Shown: positions 22,252 through 28,581 of the stretch, in pieces | Position numbering within the stretch: position 1 is the stretch's first letter | How the letters are laid out: every line of letters begins with the position of its first letter | Assembly: GCA_035717845.1 (NCBI GenBank) | Contig: DASTIC010000047.1 | Span: forward strand, 1 to 28,581 | Reading direction: 5' to 3' | Source of the DNA: DASSUW01 sp035717845 | Lineage (GTDB): Bacteria; Actinomycetota; Thermoleophilia; Solirubrobacterales; Solirubrobacteraceae | Length of the DNA stretch: 28,581 nucleotides | Notes under the pieces: model-generated | Seen by the model: the letters and a program-made list of their open reading frames with translations, nothing else | Database searches by the model: none | Told to the model about the DNA's origin: nothing | Position numbers and translations under genes: made by a program

Positions 22252-22865
22252 GACAGGAATCCCCGCTTGCGCAGGTCGGCCACGACGTCGTCGCCCTTGC
22301 GCGCCGGGTCGGCGGCGTGCGGGGCCGGGTTGATGCCCGCGAGGTCGCGCACCCAGGCCACCTGGCGCGCCTCGGCGGAAATGAGCGTCGCGACGTCGGT
22401 GATCGTCTTGCGCGTCAGGTTGGCGCCTTGGCCGATGTACCCGGCGATCGCCGCCTCCTCGAGGTAGATCGCCGTGTCGCGGAACCGCTCGGCGGAGCCC
22501 GTCGCGTCCCCGAAGTCGAGCTCCGGCCTGGCTCGGGCGCGGGCTCCGAGCCACTTCTCGAGGAAGGCGATGTGCTCGCCTTCCTGGCCCAAGACCGTCT
22601 GGGCATAGGTCAGGAGCTCTCCGTCGAGCTGCGCCTTCTCCGCACTCTCGCGGTAGAAGCCCTCCTGGACGTACTCGAGCAGGAGGAAGAAATTGAGGAT
22701 GTCGGCGTCCGCGTCCTGGGCGGCGGCGAGCGACGCGGCGTCGTCTCCGCGTGAGCCGCTGATGGCCGCGCCGCCGGCGGCAACCGCGCCGGCGCCGATC
22801 GCCGTGCGGACGAGTCCTGCCCGCGTCCACCCGCCGCCGTCGCGGCCCCGTTCGCGTCCGTCCAT
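22248..22865 (-). CDS. ferritin-like domain protein (first of pair)
   Basis: The 205-residue product is a paralogue of the next gene. ATG 22865 is chosen because GAGGAGAGG lies just before it; an in-frame start ten codons upstream has no such site. The N-terminus (WTRAGLVRTAIGAGAVAAGG) again looks like an altered Tat or Sec export signal. Di-metal ligands are E64 (LLEYVQEGFY), E95-x-x-H98 (GQEGEHIAF), E136 (YLEEAAI) and E165, but the last His is Gln (E165-A-R-Q168), so its metal site differs from its partner's. The two may form a heteromer. Its ATGA junction couples it to the second ferritin-like gene. Confidence 0.88.
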   Translation of the reverse strand: MDGRERGRDGGGWTRAGLVRTAIGAGAVAAGGAAISGSRGDDAASLAAAQDADADILNFFLLLEYVQEGFYRESAEKAQLDGELLTYAQTVLGQEGEHIAFLEKWLGARARARPELDFGDATGSAERFRDTAIYLEEAAIAGYIGQGANLTRKTITDVATLISAEARQVAWVRDLAGINPAPHAADPARKGDDVVADLRKRGFLS

Positions 22866-22891
22866 GACCTCTCCTCGCTTGCGGGTTCCCT

Positions 22892-23407
22892 TCACGTCCG
22901 GGGGGCGGTGGGCTTGGAACGATCCCCCGACTGACTGCTCGGCTCGAACCGGCGGGGTTGCGCCGGTTTGGTAGCGGCGACGCCCACGTCACCCGCCTCG
23001 CTTGCTGCGGGTCGTGAGCGCGCCCGTGCAAGCGGGAGGCCGAACCCCGCAGCGAACGCCAGGAGGGCAAGGCCGGCGGCGACGACGAGCGGCGTGCTTC
23101 CCCCGTCGGATGACCGCGTGGCTGGTGTCGTCGCCGAGCGGCCCTCCGCAGCGGGCGTCGGCCGCGCGCCGCCGGCCGCCTCGAGTGGCGTGCCCTCATG
23201 GAGCGGATAGGTCTCGCGCAGCTCGCTGCCCGACGGCGTCGGGCTCTGTGCGAGGGCGGCGGGGGCAACCGTCGCCGACGTGGCAATCAGGAGGAAACCG
23301 AGCGCCAGCCAGCTCTGCCGGCGTCGGGCTCTGGCACTCACAACCGCATCCGGCGGCTGGCCATTGCAGGAAGAAATCACACTCATGCAGGCTTGTGGAC
23401 TCTCCAT
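22892..23407 (-). CDS. hypothetical secreted protein with C-terminal membrane anchor
   Basis: The product has up to 171 residues. A basic stretch (SARARRRQSW) precedes a hydrophobic signal (LALGFLLIATSATVAPAALA, cleavage near LAQ), then a Ser/Thr/Pro-rich exported segment of about 50 residues, a second hydrophobic segment (about 107-127, PLVVAAGLALLAFAAGFGL) and a basic Ser/Pro-rich tail. This is a small bitopic wall-spanning protein; no domain is recognised. The start is unclear: ATG 23407 or ATG 23386 (164 residues) are both possible. It lies 26 bp upstream of the first ferritin-like gene on the same strand and may belong to the same transcript. An A7 run on the plus strand (23413-23419) sits just upstream. 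Confidence 0.65.
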   Translation of the reverse strand: MESPQACMSVISSCNGQPPDAVVSARARRRQSWLALGFLLIATSATVAPAALAQSPTPSGSELRETYPLHEGTPLEAAGGARPTPAAEGRSATTPATRSSDGGSTPLVVAAGLALLAFAAGFGLPLARARSRPAASEAGDVGVAATKPAQPRRFEPSSQSGDRSKPTAPRT

Positions 23408-23450
23408 GTCCGAAAAAAAGCGTGATGGAAATTCAGCGGTGGAAGAGCGT

Positions 23451-24830
23451 CTACGAGACCGGCGGGCGTCGGCCCGCCCACGGGCGGGCGGCCTCGAGCT
23501 GGGCGCTGAGCGAGAGCAGGGTGGCCTCGTCGTGGTGGCGGCCGACGAGCTGGACGGCGAGCGGGAGCCCGCCGGCCGAGAAGCCGGCGGGGACCGAGGC
23601 GGCGGGCTGGCCGGTCGCGTTCCAGATCACGTTGAAGGGCACCCAGCGCGTCTCCCAGAGCCAGGTCGCGACCGCGCCGCGACCCTCCATCGCCTGTGCG
23701 GGCTTCGCCGGCTCGGACATCATCGGCGTGAGCAGCACGTCGACGTCCTCGAACAGCGTGCCGACGCGCTCGGTCATCGCCCGCTCGCGGGCCAGCAGCC
23801 ACTCGAGCGCGCTGTCGGAGATCAGCGCGCCCGGCCGCGCGAGCGCGCGTGTGCGGCGCTCGAGCCGCTGCGGCTGCTCGACCTCCTCGACGAAGTCGTG
23901 GATGCCGCGCAGCATGAGCCCGACGATGGTCACGACATCCTCGGGTCGCGACGGGATGTCGCGCTCCACGACCTCGTGGCCGAGTGAGCGCAGCGTGTCC
24001 ACGGTCCGGTCGAGCGCCGCGCGGACCTCGCCCGTCAGCCGCCCGCGCACTCCTGCCGGGAAGCGCTCAGAGACGGCGATCCGCAGCCGCCCGGGCTCGC
24101 GGCGGACGGCGGCCTCGAAGCCCGTGCCGGGACCTGCCATGACGTCGAGGACGATCGCGGTGTCGAGCACCGAGCGGGTCAGGGTGCCGACGCAGATCCA
24201 GTGCGCTTCGTCGGCGTCGTGCGGCGCGCGCGACACGCGGTCGCGCTCCGGCTTGAGCCCGAACAGCCCGCAGCAGGCCGCGGGGATCCGGATCGACCCG
24301 GCGCCGTCGACCGCGAGCGCGGCCGGCACCAGGCCGGCCGCGACCGCCGCCCCCGACCCGCCGCTCGAGCCGCCTGGCGTGCGCTCCACGTCCCACGGGT
24401 TGCGGGTGACGCCCCACGTCACCGACTCGGTGAACGGCCACAGCCCGAGCTCGGGCATGGGGGTCTTGCCGACGATCACCGCTCCCGCCTCGCGCAGGCG
24501 ACGGACGACCTCGGAGTCGGCGACGGCTGCCGTCTCGACCGCTCCCGTGCCCCGGCTCGTCACCTCGCCGGCGATGTCGACCTCGTCCTTGATCGCCATC
24601 GGCACGCCGAGCAACGGCGCACGCTCGCCGGCTGCTCGCCGGCGGTCGGCGTCGTCCGCCTCGGCCAGTGCGCGCTCGCGATAGACGGCGTTGAACGCGT
24701 TCAGGCGGCGGTCGAGCGCGGCGATGCGATCGAGCGACATCTGGGTGAGCTCACGCGAGGTCGCGTCGCCGCGGCGCATGAGCTCGACCTGGCCGGCCAC
24801 GCCGGCGAACGCTACTTCTGAGCTGTCCAC
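23451..24830 (-). CDS. amidase-signature family hydrolase
   Basis: The 459-residue product has the Ser-cisSer-Lys triad of the amidase signature family: K81 in MAIKDEVD, S155 in TPGGSSGGSGAAVAAG and nucleophile S179 in VDGAGSIRIPAA. Spacings match family members such as malonamidase E2. The nucleophile loop reads DGAGS where most have DGGGS or DTGGS, a mild change. The C-terminal half is typical (TGQPAASVPAGFSAGGLPLAVQLVG). The substrate is unknown; there are no gatB/gatC neighbours, so it is not likely the glutamyl-tRNA amidotransferase subunit. No signal peptide. It begins 25 bp after the ROK kinase stop and is probably co-transcribed with it. Confidence 0.93.
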   Translation of the reverse strand: MDSSEVAFAGVAGQVELMRRGDATSRELTQMSLDRIAALDRRLNAFNAVYRERALAEADDADRRRAAGERAPLLGVPMAIKDEVDIAGEVTSRGTGAVETAAVADSEVVRRLREAGAVIVGKTPMPELGLWPFTESVTWGVTRNPWDVERTPGGSSGGSGAAVAAGLVPAALAVDGAGSIRIPAACCGLFGLKPERDRVSRAPHDADEAHWICVGTLTRSVLDTAIVLDVMAGPGTGFEAAVRREPGRLRIAVSERFPAGVRGRLTGEVRAALDRTVDTLRSLGHEVVERDIPSRPEDVVTIVGLMLRGIHDFVEEVEQPQRLERRTRALARPGALISDSALEWLLARERAMTERVGTLFEDVDVLLTPMMSEPAKPAQAMEGRGAVATWLWETRWVPFNVIWNATGQPAASVPAGFSAGGLPLAVQLVGRHHDEATLLSLSAQLEAARPWAGRRPPVS

Positions 24831-24855
24831 TCCTTGAGCGTAGGGGTGAGCGGGC

Positions 24856-25830
24856 TCAGCCGGAAGCCGGTGCGGCGGCGCGCACCAGCAGCGAGGCGCC
24901 GATGGCGCCGCCGAGGTCGCCCAGTGCCGCCAGCTCGATCGCCGGCGGGCTCTCGTCGTTGAACAGGTGCGGCATCATCGCCTTGCGGATCCGGTCCACG
25001 TACGGCTGACCGAGCCGGATCCCGAGCCCGCCGCCGATCACGATCGCCTCGACGTCGAGCAGGTTCTGCGCGGAGGCGACGCCGGCGCCGAGCGCCAGCA
25101 CGGCGCGGTCGAGCAGGTTGTGCGCGACCGGGTCGCCCTTGTCCAAGGCTCGCGCCCAGACGCCGCTCGTCAGCCGCGTCCGGCCGCGCTCCTTCATGAT
25201 CTTGAAGAGCACGGTCTTCTCGCCGCGCTGGTACCGGCGGCGAGCCCGGGCCTCCATCGCCGCTCTCCCCGCGTAGGCCTCCATGCAGCCCCGGCGCCCA
25301 CAGCCGCACAGCGCGCCGCCCTGGCGCACGACCACGTGGCCGATCTCGCCCGCCGCGTCGCGGCCGATCCAGGGGCGCCCGTCGAGCACGATGCCGCCGC
25401 CCACCCCCGTGCCCCAGAAGACGCCGAGCAGCGAGCTGTAGGCGCGGCCGGCGCCGAAGGCGAACTCGGCGTCCGTCGCCACCTGCACGTCGTTGCCGAG
25501 CGAGACCCGCGTGCCGCACGCGTGCTCGAGCGCGGCGCGGACGTCGAACGAGCCCTCCCAGTCGGGAAGGTTGCGGGCGCCGGACACGGTTCCGGCGTCG
25601 TCGTCGACGACGCCGGGCGAACCGACGCCGATGCCGTCGAGCGACGAGGTCTCGATCCCGGCCTCGGCGGCCGCCTCGCGCAGCGCTCCGGCGATCTCCT
25701 CGACGACGTCCGCCGGACCTCCGGTCGTGGGGGTCGGACGCCGGCTCTGGCCGGCGACGGTACCGTCGGCCTCGATCACCGCGGCTTGGATCTTCGTGCC
25801 CCCCAGGTCGATGCCGCCGCTAAGTGCCAT
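24856..25830 (-). CDS. ROK family sugar kinase (glucokinase-like)
   Basis: The 324-residue product has an N-terminal ATP loop (GGIDLGGTKIQAAVIEADG), the catalytic Asp D114 in LGNDVQVATD, the second nucleotide loop FWGTGVGGGIVLDG, the E162-I-G-H165 motif and the ROK zinc motif CGCGRRGC (C175, C177, C182), then a C-terminal adenosine region (VIGGGLGIRLG). There is no helix-turn-helix, so it is a kinase rather than a ROK repressor. It most likely phosphorylates glucose or another hexose; the secreted GH15 enzyme elsewhere in the window could supply glucose. ATG 25830 gives the standard N-terminus. The sigma factor gene lies 68 bp upstream and an amidase 25 bp downstream on the same strand. Confidence 0.94.
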   Translation of the reverse strand: MALSGGIDLGGTKIQAAVIEADGTVAGQSRRPTPTTGGPADVVEEIAGALREAAAEAGIETSSLDGIGVGSPGVVDDDAGTVSGARNLPDWEGSFDVRAALEHACGTRVSLGNDVQVATDAEFAFGAGRAYSSLLGVFWGTGVGGGIVLDGRPWIGRDAAGEIGHVVVRQGGALCGCGRRGCMEAYAGRAAMEARARRRYQRGEKTVLFKIMKERGRTRLTSGVWARALDKGDPVAHNLLDRAVLALGAGVASAQNLLDVEAIVIGGGLGIRLGQPYVDRIRKAMMPHLFNDESPPAIELAALGDLGGAIGASLLVRAAAPASG

Positions 25831-25898
25831 GTGGTGCGAATGAAACCACGCGGGGCGGTACTGTGCAGCCGGGGTCCGACCGCTGACCGACCCGCGCG

Positions 25899-26420
25899 TC
25901 AGGCCGTCGCGAGGGCCTGGCGGGCGCGGAACAGGCGGCTCATGATCGTGCCGGTCGGCACCTCGAGGCTGGCCGCGGCCTCCTTGTAGGACAGGCCGAG
26001 CAGGTCGACGGCCACGAGGGCGTCGCGCTGGTGGTCGGGCAGCTCGGCGATGTCGGCGTAGAGCCGGCGGACCTCGACCGCCCGCTCGGGGTCGGCGCCG
26101 CGCGCCTCGAAGCGCTCGAAGTCCTCGGGGGCTGTGGCGGTCGCCGGGCGGCGGGCCGCCGTGCGGCGGCCGGAGATGAAGGTGTTGCGCAGCACGCGGA
26201 GCAGGTAGCCGAGGTCGTCGGAGCCGGTCACCAGGCGCGGCTTGGCCAGCACGCGCACGTACACGTCCTGCACCAGATCCTCGGCGTCGGTGGGCGATCC
26301 GGTGAGGCCGAGGGCGGCGCGGTAGAGGCGGTCGAGGTGGTCGCCGAGACGGTCGGCGTCGAGGACCCGGGGAGCATCGCGGTGCCGCGTCCGAGCGGCG
26401 GGGAGGGCAAGCGTCGTCAT
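25899..26420 (-). CDS. ECF-type RNA polymerase sigma factor
   Basis: The 173-residue product has sigma region 2 (about 25-90: LYRAALGLTGSPTDAEDLVQ, DVYVRVLA, LGYLLRVLRNTFIS) and region 4 with a helix-turn-helix (about 115-170: LPDHQRDALVAVDLLGLSYK, EAAASLEVPTGTIMSRLFRA). No region 1 or 3 is present, as expected for ECF factors. It directs RNA polymerase to an unknown stress or envelope regulon. No anti-sigma factor gene lies on either side, which is unusual for the family. ATG 26420 is preferred over an in-frame TTG at 26444. No Shine-Dalgarno is visible before it. Confidence 0.93.
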   Translation of the reverse strand: MTTLALPAARTRHRDAPRVLDADRLGDHLDRLYRAALGLTGSPTDAEDLVQDVYVRVLAKPRLVTGSDDLGYLLRVLRNTFISGRRTAARRPATATAPEDFERFEARGADPERAVEVRRLYADIAELPDHQRDALVAVDLLGLSYKEAAASLEVPTGTIMSRLFRARQALATA

Positions 26421-26515
26421 GGCAGAGGACGGTCCCAGCGGCAACGCGCCACAACCACGAGGGGACCCCCTGGATCACCCCCTCCGACCCCCTCGACCCG
26501 GCGTTCTCGGGCGCG

Positions 26516-28581
26516 CTACGGCGTCGCCGCGCGGGCGCGGCCGACCGCCTCGGCGACCTCGGCCCGGGAGGTCACGCCGAGCTTCGCGAACACCCGCGTG
26601 AGGTGCCCCTCGACGGTCTTCTCGGAGAGGAAGATCTCGGCGCCGATCTCGCGGTTCGTCCGGCCCTCGGCGACCAGCGCGGCGATCTCGCGCTCGCGGC
26701 CGCTCAGCGCGTCCAGCCCTTCGCCGCCGCCGCGCCGCTGGCGGCCGGGGACGCGCTCGCCGAGCCGGCGGAGGGCGCGAGCGGCCTCGTCGCGCACGCG
26801 GGCGGCGCCGAGCACCGCGAGGTCGGACTCCGCGCGGGTCAGCTCGCGCACGCCGTCCTCGCGGCGACCGGCCGCCGCCAGGGCCTGGCCGGCGAGCGTG
26901 CGGCAGCGGGCGGCGACGAGCGGCGCGTGCACCGACTCCGCTCGCTCGGTCGCCTGGAGCGCGAGGTCGGCGCTGCGGTCGGCGTCGCCCGCGGCGAGCG
27001 CGAGCCCCGCACGCGCCAGCAGCACCCACGCCTCGGTCAGCGGAAGCCCCAGGCCGGCCGCGGTCTCCTCGCTGCGCGCCACCCAAGCCTCGGCGGCCGC
27101 GCGGTGGCCGCGGGCCAGATCGGCGAGCGCCAGGATCGCGTACAGCCACGCGCGCCGTCCCGGCTCGATCAGCGGGAAGTCGGGCAGGCCGACGGCGCGG
27201 AACGAGTCGAGGCCGCGCTCGCGCTCGCCGAGGTCGATCCACACGATGCCGAGATGGGCGTGGGTCGCGCGCGTGAGCACGCTGTCGTCGAGCCCGTCGA
27301 GCAGCGCGAGCGCCTCCTCGCCGGCCGCTCGCGCGCGCTCGGTGTCGCCGAGCGCCGCGGCCGTCCACGCGTCGGCGACCAGCGCCCAGCCCACGACCTG
27401 GCGGTTGCCGGCGAGGCGCGCGGCCTCGACCGCGGCGTCGGCCGTCTCGGCCGCCTCGGCGAGCCTCCCGCGCGTCTCCAGGGCGTGGGCGAGGCCGACC
27501 ATCATCGGCACCACGAACTGGCCCTGGCCGACGGCGCGCGAGAGCGCGATGCCGCGGCGCAGGTGGCGGATGGCGTCGTCGTAGTGCTCGCAGAAGTACT
27601 CCGCGAAGCCGAAGTAGTACGGGGCGTCGAGCCGCATGACGAGCTGCTCGTCGGGAAGCGCGTCGAGCAGCTCCGCAGTGCGCTCGCGCGCGGCCTCGGC
27701 CGCCGGCGCGTCGCCGCGGTTGTACTCGGCGAAGCACAGCAGTGCGCCGGCGAGGACCTCGAGCCCGCGGTCGTCGATCCGCTGCGCGGTGTCGAGCGCG
27801 CGGGCGGCCCACTCGCGCATGGCGTCGAAGTCGCTGTCGTAGAGCGCGTCGGCCGCGAGCTCGGCGTGCAGGGAGGCGACCGCGCCGGCCTCGCGGTCGT
27901 CGAGCGCGTCGAGCGCGGCGAGCAGCCGGGCGTGGGCGGCGCCGTGGCGGCCGAGCAAGTTCTCGCACGCGGCGCAGGCGGCGATCAGGCGCACCCGCAG
28001 GTCGGGCAGGTCGACGAGCTCGAGCGCGGCCACCAGCGTCTCGAGCGCGCGCTCCAGGCGGCCGGTCGCGGCCAGCGCGCCGGCCAGCGGCGCGAGCAGC
28101 CCGAGCCGCCGCGCCGGATCGCTCCCCGTCGGCGGGCCGAGCAGCCGCAGCGCCGCCTCGAACCAGCGGGCGGCGACGGCGGGGGCGCGGGCGGCCGCCT
28201 GGTGGCCGGCCTGCTCGAGCACGGCCGCCGCCGCTTCGTCGCCGATCCGCGCCGAGCGCTCGACGTGGTGGGCGCGCGCGGCCAGCGCGCCCGGCTGGGA
28301 GGCGGCGAGCGCCTCCGCGGCGCGCGCGTGGGCCTGGAGCCGCCACGCTTCCCCGGCCCCGTCGTACACGGCGCGCCGCACGAGCGGGTGCCGGAACCGG
28401 TAGCGGCGCGCCACCTTCCCCGGGACGGCCACCTGCGCGGCGAGCAGCCGGTCCACGGCGTCGAGCGCCGCGGGCTCGTCGAGCCCCGCCGCGGCGGCCG
28501 CGAGGTCGAGGTCGAACGCGTCGCCGGCCACTGCCGCGCCCCACGCGAGCCGCCGCGCGCGCTCGGGCAGCCCGCGGACCT
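26516..28581 (-). CDS. LuxR/LAL-type transcription regulator, N-terminus cut by window edge
   Basis: About 688 residues are visible. The C-terminus (last 65 residues) is a LuxR-type helix-turn-helix: LSGREREIAALVAEGRTNRE, IGAEIFLSEKTVEGHLTRVF, AKLGVTSRAEVAEAV. Before it lie several hundred residues of Ala-rich TPR-like helices. The visible start (VRGLPERARRLAWGAAVAGD ... YRFRHPLVRRAVYDG) matches the region after the ATPase domain of MalT/LAL regulators, so the Walker motifs should lie beyond base 28581. The GTG at 28531 is therefore not taken as the start. Such proteins activate transcription when ATP and an inducer bind. It precedes the sigma factor gene by 95 bp on the same strand. Confidence 0.9.
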   Translation of the reverse strand, partial: VRGLPERARRLAWGAAVAGDAFDLDLAAAAAGLDEPAALDAVDRLLAAQVAVPGKVARRYRFRHPLVRRAVYDGAGEAWRLQAHARAAEALAASQPGALAARAHHVERSARIGDEAAAAVLEQAGHQAAARAPAVAARWFEAALRLLGPPTGSDPARRLGLLAPLAGALAATGRLERALETLVAALELVDLPDLRVRLIAACAACENLLGRHGAAHARLLAALDALDDREAGAVASLHAELAADALYDSDFDAMREWAARALDTAQRIDDRGLEVLAGALLCFAEYNRGDAPAAEAARERTAELLDALPDEQLVMRLDAPYYFGFAEYFCEHYDDAIRHLRRGIALSRAVGQGQFVVPMMVGLAHALETRGRLAEAAETADAAVEAARLAGNRQVVGWALVADAWTAAALGDTERARAAGEEALALLDGLDDSVLTRATHAHLGIVWIDLGERERGLDSFRAVGLPDFPLIEPGRRAWLYAILALADLARGHRAAAEAWVARSEETAAGLGLPLTEAWVLLARAGLALAAGDADRSADLALQATERAESVHAPLVAARCRTLAGQALAAAGRREDGVRELTRAESDLAVLGAARVRDEAARALRRLGERVPGRQRRGGGEGLDALSGREREIAALVAEGRTNREIGAEIFLSEKTVEGHLTRVFAKLGVTSRAEVAEAVGRARAATP

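Noticed and set aside
23408..23450. The T7 run (minus strand) after the amidase as an intrinsic terminator
   Set aside because: No stable hairpin precedes the T run; I could find no paired arms in the 30 bases before it.
26475..28544. A 689-residue minus-strand frame overlapping the LuxR/LAL gene
   Set aside because: Arg-rich shadow frame; the LuxR helix-turn-helix is in the 26516 frame.
1..28581. CRISPR array or other regularly spaced repeats
   Set aside because: No set of regularly spaced repeats was seen; the only tandem repeat is the Pro-Ala coding track.

Overview
The window is very GC-rich, with dense, often overlapping genes, GTG/TTG starts and possible leaderless starts. It looks like a high-GC actinobacterium, most likely class Thermoleophilia (order Solirubrobacterales). 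The best lineage hints are the secreted Ig-like/basic-tail protein at 7431-8312, the paired secreted ferritin-like proteins at 21565-22865 and the short HhH-GPD protein at 8394-8948. The taxonomic call is an inference from recognised sequence style, not from a marker gene.

Region 1 (1-2407) is an accessory patch. It holds the last codons of an IS3-type transposase, a gene-free stretch with a strong nested inverted repeat, a hicA-hicB toxin-antitoxin pair, a 3' half of a tRNA-Thr(CGT) gene, a decayed tyrosine-recombinase C-terminus running into that tRNA fragment, one membrane-anchored hypothetical protein, and a second degenerate copy of the tRNA fragment about 1 kb away. This reads as the wreck of a tRNA-targeted integrative element.

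Region 2 (2408-5867) has a stand-alone cobalamin-binding protein with the CarH-type W-x9-EH motif but no DNA-binding domain, an intact tRNA-Gly(CCC), two small hypothetical genes, and a secreted M14 zinc carboxypeptidase.

Region 3 (5894-8948, minus strand) is an HhH-GPD DNA glycosylase followed by three cell-envelope genes whose stops and starts overlap (ATGA, GTGA). Region 4 (9024-13816) carries a PhoD-like phosphatase without an export signal, a membrane GGDEF-EAL protein with intact active sites, and a divergent nfeD-slipin pair.

Region 5 (13829-19499, minus strand) is the most unusual. A 1154-residue protein consists of an apparently active Ser/Thr kinase, a proline-rich linker, an AAA-type ATPase with a C-terminal winged-helix-like stretch, and a second, degenerate kinase. 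It is followed after 4 nt by a secreted GH15 glucoamylase-like enzyme.

Region 6 (19550-28581) has a prolyl-aminopeptidase-like hydrolase on the plus strand. Everything after it is on the minus strand: a LuxR/LAL-type regulator cut by the window edge, an ECF sigma factor with no neighbouring anti-sigma gene, a ROK sugar kinase, an amidase, a secreted bitopic protein, two ferritin-like proteins and an L,D-transpeptidase. The last three of these are translationally coupled.
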